A stretch of DNA of 24,800 bases from JBEVEP01 sp040512755 (lineage in GTDB: Bacteria; Pseudomonadota; Alphaproteobacteria; Rhizobiales; Rhizobiaceae): positions 1-24,800 of the forward strand of contig JBEVEP010000056.1 of NCBI GenBank assembly GCA_040512755.1, written 5' to 3'. The translations under genes were made by a program, and so were the position numbers. The notes under the pieces were generated by a model. That model saw nothing but the letters and a program-made list of their open reading frames with translations, did no database searches and was not told the origin of the DNA. Below are positions 16,401 through 23,588 of the stretch, piece after piece. Position 1 is the first letter of the stretch; each line of letters begins with the position of its first letter.

Positions 16401-17312
16401 GTACGGATCGTCAAGCGGGCCTGTCTCGAAACGGAACTCGTCTGCGCTGAGACGCTGGTGGTCGAAAGCGAACCTGCCGTTGAACCGGAAAGGAGGCGGC
16501 ACTTCCTTGGCCGGTTTCCCCGTCTCTGTGTTTGGCGATGGGGCCGCCCCGCCCGGCAGTTCCCCTTGACCCGAGCTGCCTGCCACCATCCGGAAACTGC
16601 CTGAGTATCGCAGCGCGCCTTTCTCGAGGCGGACATCGCCGTCAGTCTCGACCACTGCCGGCAGGTTTGCGGGATCAGCCTTGATCCTCAGCCGCATTGC
16701 GCCGGTCGCATCGACCTTGCCGGTGGACATCGCCAGTAGGACTGGCAGACCGTCGACCTTCAGCTTTCCGTCGGCGCGCCACGGCCCCGCGAAAGACCGC
16801 GCAGAAATCGCGGCATCGACGTCCGAAACCAGATGCGTCCGGCCGCTCGCCAAGTGATGGATGCTGATCAGGCCATCGGTGACGGTCAGCCTCTCCAGCG
16901 AAATCTGCGACGCCTTGAACGGCGCCGAAGGCCGCATGGCCCAGTCCACCGTCCCGTCGGCCGCGACGCTGATCGAGACTTTCGGTCTGACCAGTCTCAT
17001 ATCGAAGATCAGGAACTCGCCGCGCATGAACGGAGCCAGTTCTGCGTCCATGGAGAATGTCTCGGCGGTCAGCGCCGGTGCGTCCGGCGAGGCGCCGGCC
17101 ACGACGACATCAGAGAAAGTCACCGAGGGAAATGGCAGGATCCGGGCGGTCACGCCACCCTCCACTGTGACCTTGCGACCAAGAATTGCGCTAGCCTCGC
17201 GCTCGAAATCGGCCCGGTAGGAGGTCCAGTTGACAAAGTAGGGCCCGACCAGCGCCAAAGTCAGCGCCAGAACGACCAATCCTCCCACTATGACGAAAAG
17301 TCTCGCCAGCAC
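13404..17312 (-). CDS. AsmA-family protein with long charged helical tail
   Basis: 1302 residues. AsmA-type proteins are inner-membrane anchored, mostly periplasmic, and related to the bridge-like lipid-transport group (TamB, YhdP); they affect outer-membrane assembly or lipid content. Residues about 5-27 (LFVIVGGLVVLALTLALVGPY) are the single membrane anchor. FVNWTSYRADFEREASAILG and ILPFPSVTFSDVVV are the typical AsmA N-terminal signatures. A long beta-rich body follows, and the C-terminal AsmA region lies at about 930-1100. Unusually, residues about 1127-1254 are an almost unbroken Ala/Glu/Arg/Lys helix, likely a coiled coil, followed by a Pro-rich tail to 1302. The start is GTG 17312, placed so that the anchor is right at the N-terminus; its Shine-Dalgarno is poor. 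It lies 84 bases downstream of the FAD oxidase gene on the same strand. Confidence 0.88.
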   Translation of the reverse strand: MLARLFVIVGGLVVLALTLALVGPYFVNWTSYRADFEREASAILGRKVTVEGGVTARILPFPSVTFSDVVVAGASPDAPALTAETFSMDAELAPFMRGEFLIFDMRLVRPKVSISVAADGTVDWAMRPSAPFKASQISLERLTVTDGLISIHHLASGRTHLVSDVDAAISARSFAGPWRADGKLKVDGLPVLLAMSTGKVDATGAMRLRIKADPANLPAVVETDGDVRLEKGALRYSGSFRMVAGSSGQGELPGGAAPSPNTETGKPAKEVPPPFRFNGRFAFDHQRLSADEFRFETGPLDDPYTADGSAFVDIGAEPNFSVDAHGAQIRFDEAVGARETVKGITLAGRIAAVEKALVSLPKPTIPGVIDINLPAVVAGDTTIRDVRLSAAPAAEGWNVKSMAATLPGRATLEGSGLLRTDGELGFAGSLLLAVKQPSGFAAWLAKDVDDAIRRVPAAGFRANVHMTSQRQRFEDLELILGPAKFRGRIDNRQPYDAKPSMQVELTGDALDVDGMLAFTSLFVSEKGVNRLADHDLDFNITAGPVHVAGLTAEKVDTALRLRDRTLEIDRLSIGDLSGATISATGKVRDFPQNPSGNLDASILAVDLAPLISGLAEHYPSNALLRELRKRESAYPGLFTDSQIDLVASAVPGNDGASDVALTANGVSGGSEFSLTASGNGKTDSLETADLSLLLTAKNSNAEALMALYGLPALPLGVTGNGETSLEARGTLAGGLATTVGFTGVDTQARFAGQVTAQHDALSAAGTIRLQASDIEPWLMTAGASLPGMGLGLPVELASDLQYAKGILHLSTVEGTIEESAVSGDVRVEMKEGLPHLTGALVLDELELAPAVAMVLGETALQRDGTGWPAAAFQDSVSAPFTAELDLSASTLSAGPLGAASDVHMAARLDREGMRLSGISGKAYDGQLDGLVELKNTDGTGLFSAQLKLTGADLGTAFTATRFTGRGDMTASVSATGKSIEAMVAALTGSGTAALHGLTIAGLNPQAFQAIIARADEIGSDVDAVKIAAFAPSIAETGEFAVGDAELAFTIAGGVLRAPPVSLENPAATLTAEVGADLNDGTLKAAGAVVYNPGEESLVGSEPTIRFAVAGPIGGEARGHLDTQPLAQFLTQRALEREQARVEAMQAMLLERQRLRREARYYAAVQGERERLADEIQRADEALRVKAEEEVRRKAEEAAREKAEAEERARAEHATRQRAADEAADAERRKAAKEAAERAADARLAEKERARVEAQPSPVPETLPGVESAPLPPFDARDEPLTQQPGRRSPFRPIENFLRSLGQ

Positions 17313-17396
17313 CCTACTCTCGAGATTCGATAACGCCCGGCGTCAGCTTAGCCGCAATAGCGTGTCTTTAAAGTGGCAATTCGCCGGTCACAGACC

Positions 17397-18815
17397 TTAA
17401 CCCACTCGATCACTGAGGATTTTGCCAGGGTTCAATATGTTCATCGGGTCGAGCGCCTGCTTGATCGTCCGCATAACATCGACGGCTGCGCCGAGTTCAC
17501 GGTCGAGGAAGGCGATCTTGCCTTGCCCGATGCCATGCTCGCCGGTGCAGGTTCCGTCCATGCCAATTGCTCTCACGTTGAGCCGCGCGACGAACTCTTC
17601 CGCCCGCGCAATCTCCTCAGGATCATTCACATCCATCAGCACGAGAACGTGGAAATTGCCGTCCCCCACATGGCCGACAATCGGTGCGACCAATCCCATT
17701 TCCGCGATGTCGGCCTCGGTTTCCGCGATACATTCGGCAAGGCGGGATATCGGCACACAGACATCGGTCGAAAGGCCTTTGGCCCCGGGCCTCAGTGTCA
17801 GGGACGCCCAATAGGCTTCGTGCCTGGCTTTCCAGAGCCGCGTCCGCTCTTCGGCGACAGCGGTCCAAAGGAACGGCCCGCCGCCGAATTCTTCAGCGAT
17901 CTCGCCGAAGCTTTCGGCCTGTTCCTTCACACCTGCATCGCTGCCGTGAAACTCCAGGAAAAGGCAGGGGCTCTCCGGGTAGTCGAGATGAGAGTGCTGG
18001 ATCATCGCCCGCATCTGCAGAGCATTGACGAGTTCGATCCGCGCAACCGGTATGCCCATCTGGATCGTCGCGATGACGGCGTTACACGCCGACTCCACGT
18101 TCGGAAACGGGCAGACCCCACCCGAAATCGCCTGCGGAATGCCATAGAGCTTCAGCGTGAGTGAAGTGATAATACCGAGCGTGCCTTCCGAGCCGACGAG
18201 AAGCCTTGTCAAGTCATAACCTGCCGATGACTTCTTCGCGCGCTTCGCCGTTGTAACGAGTCGCCCATCCGCCATGATCGCCGTGACCGCCAGGACATTG
18301 TCGCGCATCGTGCCATAGCGCACGGCATTGGTGCCCGACGCCCGCGTCGCAGCCATGCCGCCGAGGCTGGCATTCGCACCCGGATCAATCGGAAAGAACA
18401 GACCGGTGTCGCGCAGATGCGTGTTCAGGGCCTCCCGTGTCACACCCGCTTCGACGGTACAGTCGAAATCTTCCGGATTGACCTCGATGATCCGATTCAA
18501 TTGCGACGTATCGATCGAAACGCCACCGCCCGGCGCGTTGACGTGACCTTCCAACGATGTCCCGGTGCCGAAGGCAATCACAGGCACCCGATGTTCGGCG
18601 CAGACGCGCACAATCTCCTGCACGTCCTGTACCGACTGCGGGAACACTACGGCGTCGGGCGCCTGGTTCGGTATATAGGTAGTCGTATGGCCGTGCTGCT
18701 CGCGGATCGCCTGTCCTGTCTGGAAGCGCTCGCCGAAGCGCTGCTTCAGTATCCCGAGCGCCGTTGCGATGCCTGCTTCATTTCGCTCGACATGCTTCAG
18801 GTCGCTCAGAGCCAT
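17397..18815 (-). CDS. FAD-linked oxidase, D-lactate dehydrogenase (cytochrome)-like
   Basis: 472 residues, FAD-binding PCMH-type flavoprotein of the GlcD/DLD group that oxidises 2-hydroxyacids and passes electrons to cytochrome c or quinone. The FAD pyrophosphate loop is AFGTGTSLEGH (81-91), followed by GGGVSIDTSQLNRI. ATRASGTNAVRYGTMRDNV and SSAGYDLTRLLVGSEGTLGI are the usual FAD-domain signatures. In the C-terminal cap, GHVGDGNFH (381-389) and GEHGIG (425-430) supply the metal and substrate-binding histidines. The end LDPMNILNPGKI is the family hallmark. GGAGG lies 5 bases before ATG 18815. There is no GlcE/GlcF partner nearby, so stand-alone D-lactate dehydrogenase is more likely than glycolate oxidase; D-2-hydroxyglutarate is another possible substrate. 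Confidence 0.88.
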   Translation of the reverse strand: MALSDLKHVERNEAGIATALGILKQRFGERFQTGQAIREQHGHTTTYIPNQAPDAVVFPQSVQDVQEIVRVCAEHRVPVIAFGTGTSLEGHVNAPGGGVSIDTSQLNRIIEVNPEDFDCTVEAGVTREALNTHLRDTGLFFPIDPGANASLGGMAATRASGTNAVRYGTMRDNVLAVTAIMADGRLVTTAKRAKKSSAGYDLTRLLVGSEGTLGIITSLTLKLYGIPQAISGGVCPFPNVESACNAVIATIQMGIPVARIELVNALQMRAMIQHSHLDYPESPCLFLEFHGSDAGVKEQAESFGEIAEEFGGGPFLWTAVAEERTRLWKARHEAYWASLTLRPGAKGLSTDVCVPISRLAECIAETEADIAEMGLVAPIVGHVGDGNFHVLVLMDVNDPEEIARAEEFVARLNVRAIGMDGTCTGEHGIGQGKIAFLDRELGAAVDVMRTIKQALDPMNILNPGKILSDRVG

Positions 18816-18831
18816 GTTTTCCTCCGCGAAT

Positions 18832-18847
18832 GGACCAGCGCCGGTCC
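18832..18847. promoter_or_regulatory. Palindrome just upstream of the FAD oxidase gene
   Basis: GGACC (18832-18836) and GGTCC (18843-18847) flank AGCGCC. It lies 17 bases before the oxidase ATG, between it and the divergent thioesterase gene. It could be an operator or a leader hairpin. I do not recognise the regulator. Confidence 0.25.
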
Positions 18848-18942
18848 TTGTGAAGCTTTATTTCCTTCGTATTCTGCCGATCTGCAGGATTTGTCCAGAG
18901 AATCGCCAAAGCCATACCGCAACCGAAGACCAGGATTGAACG

Positions 18943-19428
18943 ATGATCACAGCGGCCCCCTTCGTCTCCCGCGTCATGGAGGTCGAGAAGGACTGGATCG
19001 ACTATAATGGCCACATGAACATGGCCTACTACAACGTCCTTTTCGATCGTTGTTCCGACGAGGCCTTCGAAGCGATGGGGCTTGGACCTGACTATGCGCG
19101 CGACCGCAAGCTGACCATCTACACAGCCGAAGTGCATGTCTGTTACGTGCGGGAGCTTCACCTCGCCGATAAGGTCACAGTCACTTTCCATCTGCTCGAT
19201 AACGACGAGAAGCGGCTGCGCGCCTATCAGGAAATCCATCATGCCGACGGCTGGCTGGCCGCGACGTCCGAGTCGCTGTCTCTCCATGTCGACATGGCAG
19301 GTCCGAGGGTTGCTTCTTTCCCGCCGGATATTCTGACGAGAGTTGAGGCCATGCGCTCGGCCCACGCTGCCCTACCCGTCCCCGAACGCGCCGGGCGTTC
19401 GATAGCAATCAGACGCAAACCTGCCTGA
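18943..19428 (+). CDS. Hotdog-fold acyl-CoA thioesterase (4HBT type)
   Basis: 161 residues. The motif DWIDYNGHMNMAYYNVLFDR (17-36) contains the Asp/Asn-His-Met-Asn signature of 4-hydroxybenzoyl-CoA-type thioesterases, with D20 as the likely catalytic acid. YTAEVHVCYVRELHLADKV and RLRAYQEIHHADGWLAATSE are the central strands of the fold. It resembles the thioesterases linked with carnitine breakdown (betainyl-CoA type), but no carnitine genes are nearby, so the substrate stays open. AGGA 8-9 bases before ATG 18943 supports the start. It is divergent from the FAD oxidase gene, 127 bases apart. Confidence 0.85.
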   Translation: MITAAPFVSRVMEVEKDWIDYNGHMNMAYYNVLFDRCSDEAFEAMGLGPDYARDRKLTIYTAEVHVCYVRELHLADKVTVTFHLLDNDEKRLRAYQEIHHADGWLAATSESLSLHVDMAGPRVASFPPDILTRVEAMRSAHAALPVPERAGRSIAIRRKPA

Positions 19429-19724
19429 TCGGCAGGCGTACAGTTGCGAAAGTCACTGCTTGGGTTGCCGCTGAGCGGCAGAGCCTTCTCAACTAGGGAA
19501 GGCTACCTGAAAGTGCATAGTTCCACGAAAAGTTTTGCAACATCAAATAATTACAGCAAGAAAATGATTCAGAATGCGAAGTCATCCGCGACCAGCAAAC
19601 ATGGCTCGCGAGACTGGAAACGACAGGCGTGTGCTTGCCGCAGAATCACATGGCGGTTAGTCGTGATGGAGGGGAGCCAAGGAACTGCTCGTGACGCAGT
19701 GAACGTTGTGGATTACGCAGTCTC
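19429..19724. other. Intergenic stretch with two tandem hairpins
   Basis: About 300 bases without a convincing gene. Just after the thioesterase gene there are two hairpins: TGCCGC/GCGGCA with a 3-base loop (19466-19480), and AGCCTTC/GAAGGCT with a 9-base loop (19482-19504). Together they could end thioesterase transcription, although no T-run follows either. The remainder (19505-19724) is more A+T rich than its surroundings, and I see no promoter or RNA gene in it that I can support. Confidence 0.35.
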
Positions 19725-20153
19725 ATGGATCGGATAGTGACCCTGCCTCAAACTTTCATGCTTCTCGCGCTTTTGCTGACCGCCACCTCGCTCGCGCGGG
19801 CGGAAGAAAAGCTCGATTGCGCCAATGCCATCACGCAGTCCGATATGAATCAATGCGCCAGCATGGATTTCGATGAGGCCGACAAGGAACTGAACGCCAT
19901 CTGGAAAACGGCTCGCGAGGCCGCCCGCAAACTCGATGAGCAGCAGCACGAAGGCGACATGAAGGGTGCTGAACAAGCTCTTCTGGCTGGGCAGCGCGGC
20001 TGGATTGCTTATCGCGATGGCCACTGCGAACTCGCGGGCTGGGAAGCGCACGGCGGCTCGATGGAACCAATGCTGGTTTCGAGCTGCAAGGCCGAACTGA
20101 CGCGAGAGCGAACCAGGCAATTGAAGGAGTTTATCGAAAGACCAGATCTCTGA
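19725..20153 (+). CDS. Secreted LprI-like protein (DUF1311)
   Basis: 142 residues. Residues about 1-26 are a Sec signal peptide (FMLLALLLTATSLARA, cleavage after ARA). The mature part has the lysozyme-inhibitor LprI-like layout: LDCANAITQSDMNQCAS, DEADKELNAIW, LLAGQRGWIAYRDGHCE, and CKAELTRERTRQLKEF. Four cysteines (C32, C44, C101, C121) could make two disulfides in the periplasm. The family name comes from a mycobacterial lysozyme inhibitor; inhibition has not been shown for most members. The start is uncertain: ATG 19725 has no clear Shine-Dalgarno, and GTG 19737 and ATG 19758 are in frame. Confidence 0.8.
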   Translation: MDRIVTLPQTFMLLALLLTATSLARAEEKLDCANAITQSDMNQCASMDFDEADKELNAIWKTAREAARKLDEQQHEGDMKGAEQALLAGQRGWIAYRDGHCELAGWEAHGGSMEPMLVSSCKAELTRERTRQLKEFIERPDL

Positions 20154-20220
20154 TTTTGGAGACGCGCCTCCGCTCCATGCCACGAATTCTTGTTCTTTAT
20201 CAATTTGTTGACTAAAAACC

Positions 20221-20748
20221 CTAACCTGAAGCAATCGCTCCCCAAATTTCGACCAGACCGCCGTTCGTCCCGGTGATCGGATCGGTCTGCGGCAGACCGA
20301 GACGTGAGATTTCGCGAGCAATTCTCTCGTCATCCATCTCACCTGGCCGCACAATGTTTCCCTCCTGACCCGGCGGATAGCCGCCCGCCATCTGGAAATC
20401 GGGAGAGGCATCGAGCTTCTTGTGGCCAACACCGGCAGGGATGACGCAGACATCCCCAACAAGGACATCAGCCTTTAGACCTCTATCCCCGCCAAATCCG
20501 ATGCGGGCGCTTCCCGAAACGCACGCCAGAACCTCATGGCCCCTGGTGTGGAAATGCCAATAGGGAAACACCGTGTAGACCCAGGTGCCACCCCAACCAT
20601 TGCGCCGGAATAGCGCGCAGGCCGCGTTTCCCGAGCGCGCATCTGCCGGCAGCCTGTCCTTCCAGATGAGAAGCGGCAGGGGACTGTTCGGGATGCCGCT
20701 ATCGGGCTCGAAAAGATAAGATTCGCAATCCTTGTTTTTCATCGTCAT
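20221..20748 (-). CDS. Cupin-domain protein (YjlB-like)
   Basis: 175 residues, single cupin barrel. The metal site is seen as HFHTRGHE (65-72), where H65, H67 and E72 can act as ligands, with the fourth ligand H109 in IPAGVGHK. CVSGSARIGFGG is the conserved turn between the two cupin motifs. It resembles Bacillus YjlB in overall pattern; the function of that group is not known. ATG 20748 is chosen because GGAGG lies 5 bases upstream; TTG 20751 and ATG 20742 are also in frame. It follows the Lrp gene on the same strand by 79 bases and could be co-transcribed with it. Confidence 0.82.
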   Translation of the reverse strand: MTMKNKDCESYLFEPDSGIPNSPLPLLIWKDRLPADARSGNAACALFRRNGWGGTWVYTVFPYWHFHTRGHEVLACVSGSARIGFGGDRGLKADVLVGDVCVIPAGVGHKKLDASPDFQMAGGYPPGQEGNIVRPGEMDDERIAREISRLGLPQTDPITGTNGGLVEIWGAIASG

Positions 20749-20827
20749 CAAGGCCTCCGCGACACAACATGGCCGTCATTCGGCCAATGGTAACCTGCCG
20801 TAACCCCGATGAGCCTTTGCCGGGTCT

Positions 20828-21292
20828 TCAAGCCGGCATCGGAAGCCGCTCCGCAACCGGCGAAGACTGAATAATCGACGTGTTGGTCATCGCATAAGGA
20901 ATAATCAGATCGATAATCCGCTCCAGATCGATCACGGAAGCGGCGTGGACGCGCGCAATGAAGCAGTCCTCCCCTGTCACCCGGTCGCAAACGGCGATCT
21001 CGGGAATACCCTTGATGATCTCGGTGACGGTCGAAAGCTGTCCCGGCACTGGCCTTATCCTCAGCCATGCAGCCAGTGGCAGACCGAAAGCCGCTGGATT
21101 GATCCGGATCGTATATCCCTGGATTGTCCCGTTCTCCTGTAAGCGCCTGAGGCGTTCCGAAACACTGGGTGACGACATGCCGACAGCGCGCGCGATTTCG
21201 GCAACACTGGCTCGCGCGTCGTCGATCAGGATTCCCAGTATGCGCAGATCGACGCCGTCCAGATCGCCATCTTCATATCGAAGGCGTTTCAT
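20828..21292 (-). CDS. Lrp/AsnC-family transcriptional regulator
   Basis: 154 residues from ATG 21292 (AAGG 8 bases upstream; ATG 21298 is also in frame). The N-terminal winged helix-turn-helix is at about 11-60 (DLDGVDLRILGILIDDARAS, then VAEIARAVGMSSPSVSERLRRLQENG). The C-terminal AsnC/RAM ligand-binding domain is at about 68-145, with GEDCFIARVHA in the effector-binding strand. Such regulators sense amino acids. It faces the EamA exporter gene across a 103-base shared promoter region, which makes that exporter the likely target. Confidence 0.93.
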   Translation of the reverse strand: MKRLRYEDGDLDGVDLRILGILIDDARASVAEIARAVGMSSPSVSERLRRLQENGTIQGYTIRINPAAFGLPLAAWLRIRPVPGQLSTVTEIIKGIPEIAVCDRVTGEDCFIARVHAASVIDLERIIDLIIPYAMTNTSIIQSSPVAERLPMPA

Positions 21293-21370
21293 GATCATGG
21301 CCTTAATATTGCACGAAATATGACTGTTATTCCTGTGTTCTTTTATATGATAAGCGCATTCTGCCTGCAA

Positions 21371-21388
21371 CACTCCATGACAGGAGTG
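21371..21388 (+). promoter_or_regulatory. Hairpin covering the eamA-type gene ribosome site
   Basis: CACTCC (21371-21376) can pair with GGAGTG (21383-21388) over the loop ATGACA. The 3' arm contains GGAG, the Shine-Dalgarno of the gene starting at ATG 21396 (9 bases away). If formed in the mRNA it would lower translation unless opened. Confidence 0.4.
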
Positions 21389-21395
21389 AATCAGA

Positions 21396-22277
21396 ATGCG
21401 GGCGAGACCTATCACCTTTTCAAGCGCCGCGAGCGCAGTGCCGCCGCACCTCTGGTTTGGCGTAAGCGCGGTCTTCCACTATCTTGGCCCCGCCTTCGCC
21501 GTGCTTCTCTTTCCGCATATCGGCGTGCTCGGCGTCGCCTGGCTACGCATCGCATCGGCGGCCCTCATCTTCGCCCCCATAACCAGGCCGTGGCGATCAT
21601 TCGCACGTGCAAATGGCGATACGCGGCGGCTTCTCATCGCCTTCGGCGCCTGTCTCGCAGCGATGAACTGCTCCTTCTATCTGGCACTCGAGCGGCTGCC
21701 GATCTCCCTTGTGGCGGCGATCGAATTCGTCGGCACGATTGCGATCGCCTTATTTGGCCTGCGGAACAGCCGCAATCTCATCGCCCTGCTGGCTGCTGGC
21801 GTCGGGACTTTGCTGCTGATCGACGTGCAATGGTCGAACGATCCGGTTGGCCTTGCATGGGCCTTCCTCAATGGAGCGCTCTTCGTCGGATACATCGTCC
21901 TAGGCCACCGCCTCGCTCGCGCCGGCGCTTCAAATGGTGTCGCTAACCTCGGCGCGGCGATGGCGATAGCGATGGTCTTCGTGTTGCCTTTCGGCGTGAC
22001 GGATGCGGTTGCGGCCTTCGCCTCACCAGTCCTTCTCGCGGCCGCAGTAGGCGTCGGGATCTGCTCGTCGGTCATTCCCTATATCTGCGACCAGCTCGCA
22101 ATGTCGCGCCTGCCGCGGGCCAGCTTCGCGCTTCTGCTCTGCCTGCTGCCGGTCAGCGCGACACTAATCGGCATTATCGTCCTGGCACAGTTCCCGGACG
22201 CCACGGACATCCTGGGCATCGCACTGGTCGTGCTCGGCGTCGCGATCCATAAGCCGCCGCCGGACGAGACGAGTTAG
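21396..22277 (+). CDS. EamA/DMT-family exporter (RhtA-like)
   Basis: 293 residues with about ten hydrophobic segments, beginning FGVSAVFHYLGPAFAVLLFP and ending DILGIALVVLGVAIH, arranged as two EamA repeats (about 20-145 and 150-285). NCSFYLALERLPISLVAAIEF and the second-half PYICDQLAMSRLPRASFALL correspond to the conserved repeat signatures. It is closest in pattern to RhtA, the threonine/homoserine exporter, so export of an amino acid or analogue is likely but not proven. The start ATG 21396 follows AGGAG by 9 bases. It is divergent from the Lrp gene. The stop codon TAG (22275-22277) is the first triplet of a palindromic repeat. Confidence 0.88.
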   Translation: MRARPITFSSAASAVPPHLWFGVSAVFHYLGPAFAVLLFPHIGVLGVAWLRIASAALIFAPITRPWRSFARANGDTRRLLIAFGACLAAMNCSFYLALERLPISLVAAIEFVGTIAIALFGLRNSRNLIALLAAGVGTLLLIDVQWSNDPVGLAWAFLNGALFVGYIVLGHRLARAGASNGVANLGAAMAIAMVFVLPFGVTDAVAAFASPVLLAAAVGVGICSSVIPYICDQLAMSRLPRASFALLLCLLPVSATLIGIIVLAQFPDATDILGIALVVLGVAIHKPPPDETS

Positions 22278-22439
22278 GGTCTGTTCGGAGTCAGGTCAGG
22301 CCGCGCCGAGAAGCGCGCGAAGCGTGCAAAATGGTGGATTTCGAGAACCCGAACGGAGCGTACGTTGATGTACGCGAGTACCGGAAGCGCAGAAACCGCC
22401 ATTTGCAGGCCGGCATCACCTGAATCTCAACAGACCCTA
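22275..22439. repeat. 165-bp imperfect palindromic repeat between convergent genes
   Basis: The ends are exact inverted copies: TAGGGTCTGTT at 22275-22285 and AACAGACCCTA at 22429-22439. The outer 29 bases of each arm match at 24 positions when one is reversed. The interior keeps pairing imperfectly (CAAAATGGTGG near 22326 against CCGCCATTTG near 22407), down to a central GCGTAC/GTACGC hairpin (22358-22363 with 22370-22375, loop GTTGAT). It carries no open frame of note and looks like a dispersed intergenic palindromic element of Hyphomicrobiales. Its outermost triplets form the stop codons of both flanking genes. As RNA it would fold into one long hairpin and may end transcription from both sides. 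Confidence 0.8.
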
Positions 22440-23312
22440 TGCCAGGTTCTCTTTAAAGAAGGCCACGGTCCTGCCCCAGGCGAGATCCGCCGCCTCCTTA
22501 TTGTATCGAGCGGCCGATGTGTCGTTGTTGAAGGCGTGCTGTACACCCTCATAGACATAGACGGTGAACGGCTTAGCCGCGGCTTCCAGCGCCGCTTTGT
22601 AGGCATCGATGCCGGCATTGATCCGCTCGTCCTGCCCTGCATAGTGGAGAAGCAAAGGCGCCTTGATCTTGGCGACATCCTCGGCCTTCGCCTGTCGCCC
22701 GTAATAAGCGACCCCAGCAGCGAGGTCAGGTGCATTGACGGCAAGATCGTTGACTGCCCCGCCGCCCCAGCAGAAGCCCACCGCTCCCACCTTCCCGTTG
22801 GACGCTTCGTGGCTCTTCAGAAAAGCGACCGTCGCAACACCGTTCGCTATCGTCTTTGCCGCGTCGAGCTGGCCGAACATTTCACGTGCCTTGTCCTCGT
22901 CGGCCGGTGTGCCGCCGAGTGGCGAAAGAAAATCAGGTGCGAGCACGACGAATCCTTCCAGCGCCGTGCGCCGCGCCACGTCGCGGATATGCGGGTTCAA
23001 GCCGCGATTCTCGTGGATGACAATCACCGCAGGCAGTTTTCCGCTGCGGTCGGCTGGCTGCACCAGATAACCCATCATGTCGCCGCCATCCCCGGGATAC
23101 TTGATGTCCTCGCCCTTCACACGCGGATCATTCTCGGCAACCATGGCAGCCTGCGCCGAATTTGCGGCAAGCAGCGGCGCGATAGCAGCGGCGGCAGCGC
23201 CGGAGCCCGCAAGCTTGGTCAGCTTCTCCATGAAGCCGCGCCGGTCGAGCGTGAGATGCGTGTATTCGTCGTAGGCGTCGATCATCGCCTGGGTAATGAC
23301 TTGTGTTGTCAT
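22437..23312 (-). CDS. Tat-exported dienelactone hydrolase family protein
   Basis: 291 residues, alpha/beta hydrolase of the dienelactone hydrolase family. The triad is C181 in VGFCWGGG, D228 in GQDERIN and H259 in VQHAFNND; the conserved glutamate in VIHENRG (E101) is also present. The N-terminus has LDRRGFMEKL (22-31), a twin-arginine motif, followed by the hydrophobic Ala-rich stretch 35-56 ending SAQA, so the enzyme is probably exported folded. About 20 residues precede the twin arginines. GGAG 6-7 bases before ATG 23312 supports the start. The substrate is unknown: carboxymethylenebutenolide is the classic one, but no aromatic-degradation genes are near. The stop TAG (22439-22437) belongs to the palindromic repeat. 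Confidence 0.9.
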   Translation of the reverse strand: MTTQVITQAMIDAYDEYTHLTLDRRGFMEKLTKLAGSGAAAAAIAPLLAANSAQAAMVAENDPRVKGEDIKYPGDGGDMMGYLVQPADRSGKLPAVIVIHENRGLNPHIRDVARRTALEGFVVLAPDFLSPLGGTPADEDKAREMFGQLDAAKTIANGVATVAFLKSHEASNGKVGAVGFCWGGGAVNDLAVNAPDLAAGVAYYGRQAKAEDVAKIKAPLLLHYAGQDERINAGIDAYKAALEAAAKPFTVYVYEGVQHAFNNDTSAARYNKEAADLAWGRTVAFFKENLA

Positions 23313-23588
23313 AACTCGCTCCGCTATTGAAACTGAAAACGCTGAAAATAGTCCGAGAGGCGTGGTGGTCCAGTCAATGATTGTTGATCACGCGGTCGCC
23401 GGACAGGGGCCGCTCGTTCTGGTCACTGCCGCGCCTTGGTGGGGAGCGGCAGCTCGGCTGGATACTGGCAAAGCGCGAGATCGCAGCGCGCATTTCGCGG
23501 CTGGAAAGGCCGTCGGCCTGAGCAAATCTTTGGGTACGTCGGTCTTTTCTGGCCTTTCCGGCCCGAATCATTACATTCGGTGTCTGTT

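Noticed and set aside
19444..19737. 97-codon plus-strand frame after the thioesterase gene
   Set aside because: Its codon use is unlike the neighbours, there is no ribosome site or known motif, and it overlaps the start of the LprI-like gene.
22365..23330. 321-codon open frame on the plus strand
   Set aside because: It is antisense to the dienelactone hydrolase gene, whose catalytic triad and Tat signal are evident, and it begins inside the palindromic repeat.
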